Below are positions 33,484 to 42,601 of a stretch of 64,000 bases of DNA, piece after piece (the stretch's first letter is position 1; each line of letters begins with the position of its first letter). A program made the translations under genes and the position numbers. The notes beneath the pieces are model-generated. The model was given only the letters and a program-made list of their open reading frames with translations. It made no database searches and was not told the origin of the DNA. This DNA is from Agarophyton chilense (taxonomy: Eukaryota; Rhodophyta; Florideophyceae; Gracilariales; Gracilariaceae): NCBI GenBank assembly GCA_030374765.1, contig JARGXX010000071.1, positions 1,860,001-1,924,000 on the forward strand. The letters run 5' to 3'.

Positions 33484-33829
33484 GAGTACTTGTTGCATTG
33501 GGCTGGCGTTTACTGCGTAGTATTACAGGTTGGAGCTACGGAAACGATGGTTTCAAGACCAAAGGATGGAACTATTATACCAGAGGGGGTTATTTAGTAT
33601 CCTGACGGTGCCTACAGTACTCTAAAGGAGAAGTGTCACTCGAGCCAGGTAAATAGTACTGGCGAGGTGCAGGGATCTCCCTTGCACTGTAATAATAATC
33701 TATTACACTAATTAAAATAAATTAATAATCTACATGAGCCCACCTGAGGTCGACCCGTCCACGTGTCATTTGTAAGATACCTCAGGGCCTGGCTGCTTAC
33801 AAAGCTCAACCGTTAAGATCGCTCCTTCA
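33484..33829 (-). repeat. LTR-like 5' end of gypsy element
   Basis: About 345 bp shared with the fragment at 1395-3793 (there split by a MITE). On the minus strand it begins TGTGAAGG, and is followed by TGGAAGTGCCGTCG, a candidate primer site beginning TGG. The exact inner border cannot be fixed without a second LTR. Confidence 0.5.
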
Positions 33830-33941
33830 CAGCAACATTAAAACATTTAAACTTGCGTTTGAATTGATTTTGGATTTAATGCGTTGAGCCTTTTGAAAAC
33901 GTCTCCAATTTTGTTCAAAAATCCATGCGTAGGAAAGATCC

Positions 33942-34784
33942 TCATTCAAAGTGCGGTTTTGGGGTTGAAATCTCGTGATCAAAGCTGCTTAAACGGTTTT
34001 CAACGGCATCATCGGTTAATTCTTCTGAACTTGTATCGCTATTGTCTTCTGTTCTTTCTTTGATGTTGAGGAATGTGTAGACGTCTTCGGTTTCTGAGTT
34101 ATCGTCAACCTGTTCGTATAGTTCGTAAATTATCTGCTTCAGAGAACGGTTCTGATCATAGTATTGCTTTGATTTCTGATAAAGCTGAACTTTTCTTGAA
34201 GCAATGTCGGCTAAGTTCTTTGGATGCCGAAAATATCGCAATATTTGTACTTTTTCACCTCAGTTAAAGCAAGTTCTATCATTCATATTAGGCTTTGTAT
34301 TGTTCTCGTGACGGTCATATCTGACAGGAGAAAGATAGCATTTCGTTGAAGACTGATAGAGGACATATGCCAACTTTGCATTCTTAGAGAAGTTGATTAC
34401 ATTAATGGACTTTCGTGCGTTAGCCTGTTTCTCTTCGCGCTGAATAATACATTCTAGCTGTGTGTAGAATTCTTGATAGAAAAGGATTTCTGAGTCCAAT
34501 CGGCTAAATGAATTATTAGCCCATGAATGTCCAATAACTGCTCTTCTAAGATAAGATATCTTGTTTGTCTCAGTACGACAATGTGGTGAACCTTCGCTAG
34601 TTAGAATTGCAGTGCAACCCACGCATCTATCTATTGCGTGTTGTAATTCTACATTCTCCTCTCGCAAAACGTCCTCAACACCCACACTGTTCTCTACAGA
34701 CTTCCTCAACAGTTCCGGTCGAGGTCCATTGGGTGGAGAGTGTGGTGGAGGGAGAGGTATAGCTTTGGATCTGCAAGTCGGAAT
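33942..34784 (-). pseudogene. Unrecognised protein, one in-frame TGA
   Basis: A single minus-strand frame stays open from 34784 to 33942 (about 280 codons) apart from one TGA at 34260-34262. It starts with a proline-rich stretch (IPLPPPHSPPNGPRPELL), then a helical region with Cys pairs (HAIDRCVGCTAIL, then a further Cys in SPHCRTE), and ends with acidic, Ser/Asp-rich sequence. TTGCAG ends at 34771, so it could be a spliced exon. No ATG is available near the start. The TGA would arise from CGA by one C-to-T change; flanking composition is the same before and after it. No family recognised. It sits between the gypsy border and the LINE. Confidence 0.35.
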
Positions 34785-35145
34785 TTAAAGATTGAACATC
34801 CAGAATGCTCAGGACGTTCCGAACACTACATATATACTATTAATGATCTGATCCAATCTTTTGTAAGGACTGCGTAGAGCCTCAAAGATGACTAACTAAA
34901 CGGCTCTGGTGATCTTTATATCGACAAGCAGCTGCCTTGGGCCCAATAGCCAAAAACTGAAGCTGATCAAAAATCGATCAGACTGTCGACAAGCAATGAA
35001 ACGGTTCAGTATCCAGTATCGTGGCGCAGTGTCCCGCACCTATTGAATGGGGCGCGGATTGCGGCGGTCTCCGTCATCGATATGCCTCGAGAAGTAGAGT
35101 CGCCCAGTGCCACACTCCCGCGCTCTGCCTAGTCGAAGTGATGGC

Positions 35146-35304
35146 ATGGAACGCAACCCTTTGTACTTGGTCGTACTTACGGACGTACATTTGCTCGTGC
35201 CTCATGAAAGCGGCTACAGTGAAGTACAGACACATCAGCCTGTGGACATTGTGGCAAACGTAGTGGTGCGCAAACGGTTACAAACAGCAGTACAAGGGCG
35301 CTAG
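35146..35304 (+). CDS. Short ORF upstream of LINE
   Basis: A 52-codon ATG frame (MERNPLYLVVLTDVHLLVPH onward) ending TAG shortly before the LINE coding region. It has protein-like composition and may be part of the LINE 5' region or of a degraded first ORF. No motif; not certain to be coding. The rest of 34785-35494 shows nothing else. Confidence 0.2.
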   Translation: MERNPLYLVVLTDVHLLVPHESGYSEVQTHQPVDIVANVVVRKRLQTAVQGR

Positions 35305-35494
35305 CTATGGAATGGGCAAATTGGGATGACAGTCGAGTGCTCAGTGCGCAGTGTGTATCGCAGTAACCCGACACTGGTTGGTCACAAGCGATCCGCCTTC
35401 ACGTGGTGTGACTGACTTCCCTCGTATCTAGGGGAGCGAAACGGATCTGCGGTTGGGTCTCCAACGGAGACCAGCATATTTCAGGTTACCAAAG

Positions 35495-38400
35495 ATGAAA
35501 AAATCAAAAAATGCTGGAACAAGAACGTTGCGCATACTACAACTGAACTGCAGAAGCCTTCTACGGACGGGGAAACGGAGTGAGATAGTGCGCCTCGCGC
35601 ACACCTGGAGAGCTGACTTGCTTCTTCTGCAAGAAACTCACTTACGCAAGGGAGATCGCAACCCGTCCATCCAAGGCTTCTCAGTAGTAGGCAGATGTGA
35701 CAGAGAGTGGGATTTTAGTATGAATGGGGGCAGAGGTGGCGGGGTAATAACATACCAGAGAAACGATCTCAGTCTCGATCTTCTCACAGAACGCTCAATT
35801 ACGACAGGAATTGAAAGAGTGACTGTTCTTGTGCGGAGTCCACGAGGTTTACTCTCTATTGCCAATGTGTACATACCACCACAGCTCCGGATGACAAAAT
35901 GGTATACATTACTCGACGACCAAGACATGATAGTCGGAGACTGTAATATTTGTGGCTCATGGTACCCTTCAAGAGCCGAAGCAGCAGGAATTGAGTTTGA
36001 GGAGCACATGCAGAAGACGCAGCGAGAGGTATTGAATATGGATGGCGTTGCAACTCACACAGATCCGGCAAGCCGATCACAGAGTAGCATAGATGTGGCG
36101 GTCATCCCGGAAAAATGGCTACCTCTCACTACATGGGAAGCAGCACCAGAACCTTTTACAGATCATCACGCATGCCTCATAACAGTAGATGTGGGAAAAA
36201 AGAAGTACGTTCAAGACAAAAGGAAGCACTGGAGCTTACGTAAAGCGGACTGGAAAAAATTCTCCATAGAAGTAGAAAACAGGCTTTGTATGCTAGATAA
36301 TAGAGAAGTAGAAAGTATTGATAAGCTCTATGAAATGTTTTATGTAGCAGTTCTAGAAGCAGCAAAGCATTCAGTACCATTTGGGAAAAGAAGACGAGAA
36401 GCACCATGGTGGAGCCCGGAGGCAGCAGAAGTAGTGGAAATGAGAGCAATCAGGTGGAAAGAATTCCAAGCCAATCCGAGTGAGGAAAACAGAACCGCTC
36501 TACAAAGAGCCCAATATCACGCAAGAGTTGTCATTGATAAGCTAAAATGAGAAACATGGAAAGAAATGATGGAATCGTTACGACCACAAGACGAAGATGC
36601 AAAACTGTGGAGAATAGTGAAAGCAATTGACAAGAGCAGTATGGAACATTCAAGCTTTTTTCCACCGGCTGGAGAACGCTGGCTGGATAAAAAGCGAGCA
36701 AAGTGGTTTGTAAAATCAGAAATTCGGAACGCCCGAACTCATGAGAAGGAAACAAGATCACGAAATGAGTACAGAAAAGCTCTAAACGATTACCGCACGA
36801 AAGCAAAGGACACTGAAGCATGGACGAACAATACATTTGACATGCACCATTTGGAGGTGGAGCTCAAAGAAATGAACCCTAAGAAAGCCGGAGGTCCGGA
36901 TCTAGTACAGATAGCCTTTCTTCAGCATCTTCCAGAATTGGGAAAGAAATGGCTTCTTGAAATAATTAACAAGAGCTACAAGGAAGGTAAGACACCGGCC
37001 AAGTGGAGACTTTCACGCCTTATTCCGATCCCCAAACCAGGAGTGAAAGGTAAGTTTCGGCCGATATCACTTACCTGTGTTGTAGCAAGGGTGGCAGAAA
37101 GAATGGTTAACAGGCTGTTTATGAACTGGCTGGAACCAAGACTACTGGCATGCCAAGCGGGATTCAGAATGATGCGAACAACCGAGGAGCATGTTGTGGC
37201 TTTATGTGAACGAATTACACATGGCTGGCAGCATAGAAGACAGACATTAGCCTTATTCTGTGACTTGTCTAAGGCTTATGATTGCGTGCAACATCATAAG
37301 TTACTGGTGAAGTTAGAAAGAATGGGATGCCCAACAAAGTTGTGGAGATGGATTAGAGCGTTTATCATGGACCGACGATGGACCTGCAGATGGAAAACAT
37401 CGGACACCAGACCGTTTGTCGTACCACAAGGACTCCCGCAAGGAGGGACCCTCTCCCCGGGATTATGGATAGCTTACGTTTCAGATCTTCCGAACAAGGT
37501 AAAGCAAGGCGACGATCGAATTGAGGTAAGCTTATTTGCGGATGATGTTTCCATATCTTCGACCCAAAGAAAACTAGAGTTTAGCCGACATGCTATTCAG
37601 GCAGCAGTTGAAAGATTGGAAGTATATTGTGCAGAGAACAATATCCAAATGAACCCTAAGAAAACTTCGTTGGTGCCGTTTACTTATTCTAATTGGAAGA
37701 AAGAAAGAACAAAGTATGAAGTAAAACTGGCGGGCTCGTGGATACAACTTTCGGAATGTGCGAGGTTTCTAGGGGTTGTACTGGACTGTAGACTTAACTT
37801 CCACCATCACCTCAACCGCGTAACAGCAAAGTACAGAGCAAGGAACCGAATATTGCGCTGTCTCACTGGCACCACCTGGGGAGCAGATTGAAAGACCATG
37901 AACACCTTTCGGGTCGGCTTCGCAGAGCCAATCGCTAGATATGCTGCCAGTATTGTCATCCCTAACGCGATAATATGCGCAGCGGAGGAAGTAGAAAGGG
38001 CACGAAACGAGGCCTCCAGAATCCAGACCGGTTGCGCGAAATCCTCACCCATACAGAAGTTGAGAAGTTTATTGGACCAACCAAGTTTGTACAATATTGC
38101 AGTGTCTCAAGCGGCAAAACTCTACGAAAAAGCGAAACGATGTTTTAAGGATAGTTTATCACCGATCGCTCTGGCTGTGAAGAAAGAGTCGTTAACTCGC
38201 ATTCGAAAATCAAGAAGTACTTTCAAAAAGGCAGCCGAACATCAACTGGCTACTTGCGCGCTACTTATTTTACCAAGAGAACCATTGCCTGTACCGATCG
38301 TGATTCACAATTCCGAAAGTATTTGCTTTCACTACACCAGCTGCACAAAGAAAGATAATATCGATTTTCAACGTCAGCAAGCTTTAAGTATGCTACGAAG

Positions 38401-39517
38401 CTTGCGGAAAGCAGACTGTGAAATATGGAGCGATGGTTCTGTTGGGCGCCCAAATTGGCTTGAAATCAAGAAACCATTACGAGCAGCTGTCGAATGGAAT
38501 GAGGGATGGTACACAGGGTATATAGAATACGTACGGTAAAGTGGTAACTACTCAAAAACAGTACAGAACGTTTACAAGAAACACGGAAGGTCACCGGATA
38601 TTTCGATTCATTACGACGACGGGTTCGTTATGGCCTATTCTATATCTGAAAACCACCGAAATCTTGTTGATGCAGATGGACACGAACTAAGCTGGAAAAC
38701 TCTAGAAATTACTGAAGTAGGAGGGAGTGCGTTTGCAATTTGGTGGAACGATGATAAAGAACCGCAAAAAATGTTCCCGGCAGGAGTTGAAACGTGCTCC
38801 TTTTTTACTGAGATAAAGGCTTTGAAAAAAGCGTTGCAAGTTGTTCTGATACGCGTTAGGGAGGGATGGATTGGAAATATAAGAATTGTTACCGACTCTC
38901 ACAGCATATTGGATAATCTCAGAGGAGTTGCCCGACATCAATCGTATTCTCTACAACAAGTATCTATCAGCCTTTCTGAAATTGGAAAGTACTGTACCGT
39001 TGATATGGTTTGGATTCCAAGCCATTGTGGTATCCCTCGAAATGATATGGTGGATAACCTAGCAAAAGAAGCTCTGAATATTTCTATGCAAGATCAAGTC
39101 GCCGTTCCAGTTGATTTTGTGGATGTGAAGAGAAGGGTCATAACGAAGGAAAAGAAGTCCCCATTAATAGAAAACATTCCAGAAGGACTGGAAAACATTG
39201 TTTCTCTACGAGAGGCAAACGTCGCTTTATAGCAACTTGTAGTTGGTCACACACCGTGCTTGCATCCATTGGGGTCGTACTTACAGAAGAAAAGGCTCTA
39301 TTGTACCTGTAGGCCGGGGGTGCTCAATGATGTAGATCATTATGTCTTAAGATGCCCGTCGAGAACTATGTCAAGAAGAATATGTTTGCCCCCTGTGCAA
39401 GAACGTCAAGGCCTAGCGGTAGACGAAATCATCAAGAAGTGGCCAGAAAAAATGCTGGTCTTCCTAGTGAGGGAACGTTTTTTTGACAAAGAACGCTCTG
39501 CACTACGTAGGAATTAG
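35495..39517 (+). mobile_element. LINE with endonuclease, RT and RNase H; four in-frame stops
   Basis: One frame runs from ATG 35495 to TAG 39515-39517 (about 1340 codons), broken only by stops at 36548-36550 (TGA), 37889-37891 (TGA), 38537-38539 (TAA) and 39230-39232 (TAG), with no frameshift. Domains in order: apurinic-type endonuclease (about 35530-36190: LQLNCRS, LLLQETHL, MIVGDCN, SSIDVAV, FTDHHACL); reverse transcriptase (about 36870-37800: LIPIPKPGVKGKFRPISLT, FCDLSKAYD, GLPQGGTLSPG, SLFADDVSIS); RNase H (about 38700-39100: FFTEIKALKKAL, IVTDSHSILDNL, VWIPSHCGIPRNDMVDNLAK); and a terminal Cys-His cluster (YCTCRPGVLNDVDHYVLRC). This resembles non-LTR elements of the I/ingi kind that carry EN, RT and RNase H. 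The frame is open upstream of 35495 from a TTG at 35453. An (AG)n tract follows the end. Confidence 0.92.
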
Positions 39518-39533
39518 ACAAGTGTGCCCGTAA

Positions 39534-39552
39534 AGAGAGAGAGAGAGAGAGA
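39534..39552. repeat. (AG)n microsatellite after LINE end
   Basis: A run of AG repeats begins 17 bp past the LINE stop and could be its 3' tail. From 39553 to 40346 no gene is supported; the stretch is GC-rich with CAC/CAT repeats at about 39808-39838 and many CG-rich palindromes near 40030-40110. Confidence 0.7.
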
Positions 39553-40346
39553 CACTGGTTGCTGAGCAAAAACTGAGAACGAGTTTTGGGCCCGACTTAC
39601 GCGAGGAGGCGTCGCAGAGAGAGAGGCGAAGGAGAGGAACGAGACTTTTTGACGTTGCAGGCTGGCTGGCGGCAACACGGTGAAACAGCAGCCAAAACAA
39701 ACGAGTTAAACGGCTGGGACATTTATGCAAGCAGGAGGTAAAACACGCCCCCCTCTGACGCGACGGTGACGCGGCGGTGACGCGAAGGCACAGTGGACGA
39801 CAGGGACATCATCACCACCATCACCACCATCACCCCCAACGCTCTCGCGACCTCATCATTGACTCGTGCAGTCACCATGCGCGACGCACGGTACCGAAAA
39901 CGCAAACGCGCCGTTGCGCGTGGACACGTGTGGTGGCATTGAAAACGCAACCGCCACGCGGATCGTGTGCCGCTCGTGTGTAGAATTACCAACGGGAGAT
40001 ATATCGACAGTGGTCGCCTTGTTTGGGCGTCGCGCACCTCTCAGACGGCGCGCCACGGCGCCGCGTGGCCGCGCCACAGCGCGGCGGCGTGGCGTTGGCC
40101 GCGCGCAATGCGCGTAACGCGCCGTCACCACCCCCGTCGCCGCGCCCCAGAGAGACGTCTGCCCTCGGAGCTCACCCGCGCGGAAACACACTCCGTGACC
40201 AGCCGTGTCGTCGCTACAGTCTCGTACAACAGTAGTGTACTTAAAGCTACGATACATGTTCTCGCGTCATTCCCCCCCCGCTTTATATTTCCTTGTTTGC
40301 CGCTGAGTGAGGTGCTTTCTGTGCTGAACGCGTTGTTTTCACCAGA

Positions 40347-40883
40347 ATGCTTTCGTGCCTCATGCTTGTTTTCGCGGGCCTGCTCGCCGTCGCTGCCGCC
40401 CAGAGCAATGGTCTGGTGCAGTATATTGTTTCCTATCCCGCCTGTGTCGCGGCGTACCGACTGTGTGACTGGACGTTTTATAACCGCTCGTTTCTCCCGA
40501 CGCTCGACGTATCTACCCCGCCGGACATGCCCTTCTCCCCGGTCATCGTGTCGAAGAACAAATCGGTCAAGCTCACCGTGGTGAACGCAAACAACGCTTT
40601 TACCGAGTTTGTGTTTGCGAACGGCGTGCTAAGCCCGTCTGTGTACGAGGGGAAGCCACGTTTCGGTCTCTCCACGTTCAAGCCCTTCCAAACCGTCAAT
40701 GGCTCACGCCTCACCCATGAGAGATTCGAGGGGAATCAGCTCAAGGTGGCCAGCGGCGCCTGTCTTCGTACCTACTTTTCAGAGTATCAACAGATTGTCA
40801 ACGGCCGCTACGAGAACAACAAGGTGGCCCGTTTTGATGATAAGTGCGTGGTTTACTGGACTCGAGCTTTGCGCACTATATGA
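40347..40883 (+). CDS. Secreted or luminal protein of unknown function
   Basis: A 178-aa intronless ORF. Residues 1-19 form a clear signal peptide (MLSCLMLVFAGLLAVAAAQ, cleavage expected after the Ala-rich run). The mature part has several cysteines (in YPACVAAYRLCDWTF, SGACLRTYF and DDKCVVYW), which suggest disulphide bonds, and three N-glycosylation sequons (NRS, NKS, NGS). There is no transmembrane segment after the signal and no ER-retention tail; the C-terminus is RALRTI. The predominance of beta-prone segments suggests a small beta-rich domain. I do not recognise the family. It is the first host gene to the right of the retroelement block; GC-rich sequence upstream may hold its promoter. 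Confidence 0.65.
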   Translation: MLSCLMLVFAGLLAVAAAQSNGLVQYIVSYPACVAAYRLCDWTFYNRSFLPTLDVSTPPDMPFSPVIVSKNKSVKLTVVNANNAFTEFVFANGVLSPSVYEGKPRFGLSTFKPFQTVNGSRLTHERFEGNQLKVASGACLRTYFSEYQQIVNGRYENNKVARFDDKCVVYWTRALRTI

Positions 40884-41608
40884 ACCAACTTGTCTATTGT
40901 TAACTGTTTTTCGTCTTGTATTTGTTCATGTGCTTGATTCAAGTCACATCAAGCTCAACACTTACGACCGCATCAAAATTGTGCCACTGTCGGGAAAAAA
41001 CAACCCTAATCGAGTTGATAACCTTGGTAAAATAAGCGCTCCGCGCACAAAGTTCCCGCAAATTGATTTGCCATGCCCGTATATAATACCCCCTTCGCAC
41101 CATCATGTGTGTGTGCTCTAGCGCTCACCACGACCGACTCCCTCTCGGCATACATGTTCCATCCATGAACGTTCCCCTCGGATCCATCAGAATGCGCGCC
41201 GGCAAGTCATTCTGACTCCACGCGCAGCGGAACAGAATGCTCCAAGCCATGTGACACGCTCAAATTCAGGTACGTGACAGCGTGCCAAGCGGCGTCACCG
41301 ACAACTTTTAATCATCATCTCCGTACTGTTTGAGCGCCATCTGTTGACACACAAACCCCCCTTTCTAAATTAGAATCGCACTTACACTGTAATCTACAGT
41401 AAGTCTCGGGCACGGGTGACACTCTCAACTTGTGGCGACGCAGCTCTGCGCGGGTGCGCGCGCTCTACCGCCGCGGCGTTTGCATCGGTGCCCACGTGGT
41501 ACATCTTCCTCGCCACCTTGGTAGCGATGCTATGCGACGCGGCCGATTTGCGCGCGCTTGTTTCGCTAGCTTGCACGCAGCTAAGCGCTTGCGTTTCGGC
41601 TTGGCGCC
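40884..41608. other. Spacer, nothing recognised
   Basis: About 0.7 kb between the secreted-protein gene and MAK16. Open frames over 41.4-41.7 kb on both strands are short and mutually overlapping. Confidence 0.4.
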
Positions 41609-42568
41609 ATGCAGCACGATAATGTCATCTGGAATTCGGTTTATCGCCACTTCTGCAGCTATCGAGTCACCACTGCCAAGCAAAAGTTTTGTCGTAACAA
41701 GTATAACTTGACTGGTTTGTGCGAACAAAAGTCTTGTCCACTGGCTAATTCACGCTATGCAACCATCGTGGAAAATGATGACCGTTTGTATCTGTTCATC
41801 AAAACCGCGGAACGCGCACATTCTCCGCGAAGAATGTGGGAGCGAATAAGACTTTCCAGTAATTATCGACAAGCCTTGCTTCAGATTGATCAACATCTTC
41901 AGTATTGGCCGCAATTTCATGTTCACAAGGCGAAGCAGCGTTTGACCAAAATGACTCAATACCTTATTCGAAAGAAAAAATTGCTCTTGCAGACCAAGAC
42001 GAGACTGGTTACTTCGAAAAACAAGATTCGGCGACGGGAGGCTAGTCGCGAGAAGAAAGCGATCAATGCTGCAAAACTTGAGACCTCAATTGAAAAGGAG
42101 CTTTTGCAACGATTGCAAACCGGCGCTTATGGCGATATCTATAACTTTGCTCAGGAGGAGTATGAAAAGGCTTTGGATGCTCATTTGGATGAACAGATGG
42201 AACAAGAGGGTGAATTCGAAGAGGAACAACGCTATGAGGCAGAATACGATGATTCTGATGAAGAGATTGTAGATGATATTGAACAATTGCACTCTGCTAC
42301 TCAATACGACTTTGACGACAGCGATGACGACGATGAGGAAGAACAATCTGATTATGACAGCGAAAGCGACGATCATCCGAGTAGACCTCGGTCACAAAGC
42401 GAACTTGACGAATATGTCAAACAAAAGGCGCGAAAACGAGCGCGAGAAAAGAAAGGCTCTGCTACTGGAAAGGGTTCAAAGGGTCGAAAGCTCCGCAGGG
42501 CATCCAGTGGCGTGCGTATAGAAGTTGAATATGAAAGAGAAACCGAGACACAGCCGCGTTACGCATGA
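41609..42568 (+). CDS. MAK16: MAK16, 60S ribosomal subunit biogenesis factor
   Basis: A 319-aa intronless protein whose N-terminus is the highly conserved MAK16 start: MQHDNVIWNSVYRHFCSYRV, then FCRNKYNLTGLC, QKSCPLANSRYATI, LYLFIKTAERAH, WERIRLSSNY, and HKAKQRLTKMTQYLIRKKKL. The four cysteines in this part (FCRN, LC, SC and the early HFC) form the known zinc/iron-sulphur-like cluster that binds pre-60S rRNA. The C-terminal 120 residues hold an acidic Asp/Glu tract and a Lys/Arg-rich nuclear localisation region, typical for the family. MAK16 acts in the nucleolus on early pre-60S particles with RPF1. The ATG at 41609 gives the canonical MQHD start. It faces the helicase gene tail to tail with 33 bp between stops. 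Confidence 0.96.
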   Translation: MQHDNVIWNSVYRHFCSYRVTTAKQKFCRNKYNLTGLCEQKSCPLANSRYATIVENDDRLYLFIKTAERAHSPRRMWERIRLSSNYRQALLQIDQHLQYWPQFHVHKAKQRLTKMTQYLIRKKKLLLQTKTRLVTSKNKIRRREASREKKAINAAKLETSIEKELLQRLQTGAYGDIYNFAQEEYEKALDAHLDEQMEQEGEFEEEQRYEAEYDDSDEEIVDDIEQLHSATQYDFDDSDDDDEEEQSDYDSESDDHPSRPRSQSELDEYVKQKARKRAREKKGSATGKGSKGRKLRRASSGVRIEVEYERETETQPRYA

Positions 42569-42601
42569 CACTCATGTTCATAGTAAAACGTAATCATCTT
42601 A

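Larger units (their letters stand above)
26026..33829 (-). mobile_element. Ty3/gypsy chromovirus, old and broken, one LTR seen
   Basis: Reading down the minus strand: LTR-like block (about 33829-33484), leader, gag-like region (about 33135-31505), aspartic protease with ILDTGAGPN (about 30.85 kb), reverse transcriptase (about 30.0-29.4 kb) with ALVYLDDVIIFS, RNase H (about 29.2-28.7 kb) with LDTDASDVQVGCALL, integrase (about 28.3-27.25 kb) with MDILGPLP and LLMDNGSQF, and a C-terminal chromodomain (about 26.4-26.25 kb) with YVIERIISAGRGEDG. RT before integrase plus a chromodomain marks a chromovirus of the Ty3/gypsy group. No matching LTR was found at the low end. A 616-bp MITE-like repeat is inserted at 26640-27255 after the integrase. 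Coding is disrupted at many points; clearly a fossil. Confidence 0.9.

Noticed and set aside
33421-33490. A possible tRNA gene in the gypsy leader
   Set aside because: The B-box matches, but the acceptor arms do not pair, there is no room for an anticodon arm, and the related copy has a degraded B-box.
35495-39517. A variant genetic code reading TGA, TAA or TAG as sense
   Set aside because: PAN2, MAK16, TadA, UBX and others have no internal stops and end normally with all three stop codons, so the LINE stops are mutations.
40699-41121. 140-codon ORF overlapping the secreted-protein gene
   Set aside because: Different frame from a gene with a clear signal peptide and cysteine pattern; no motif of its own.
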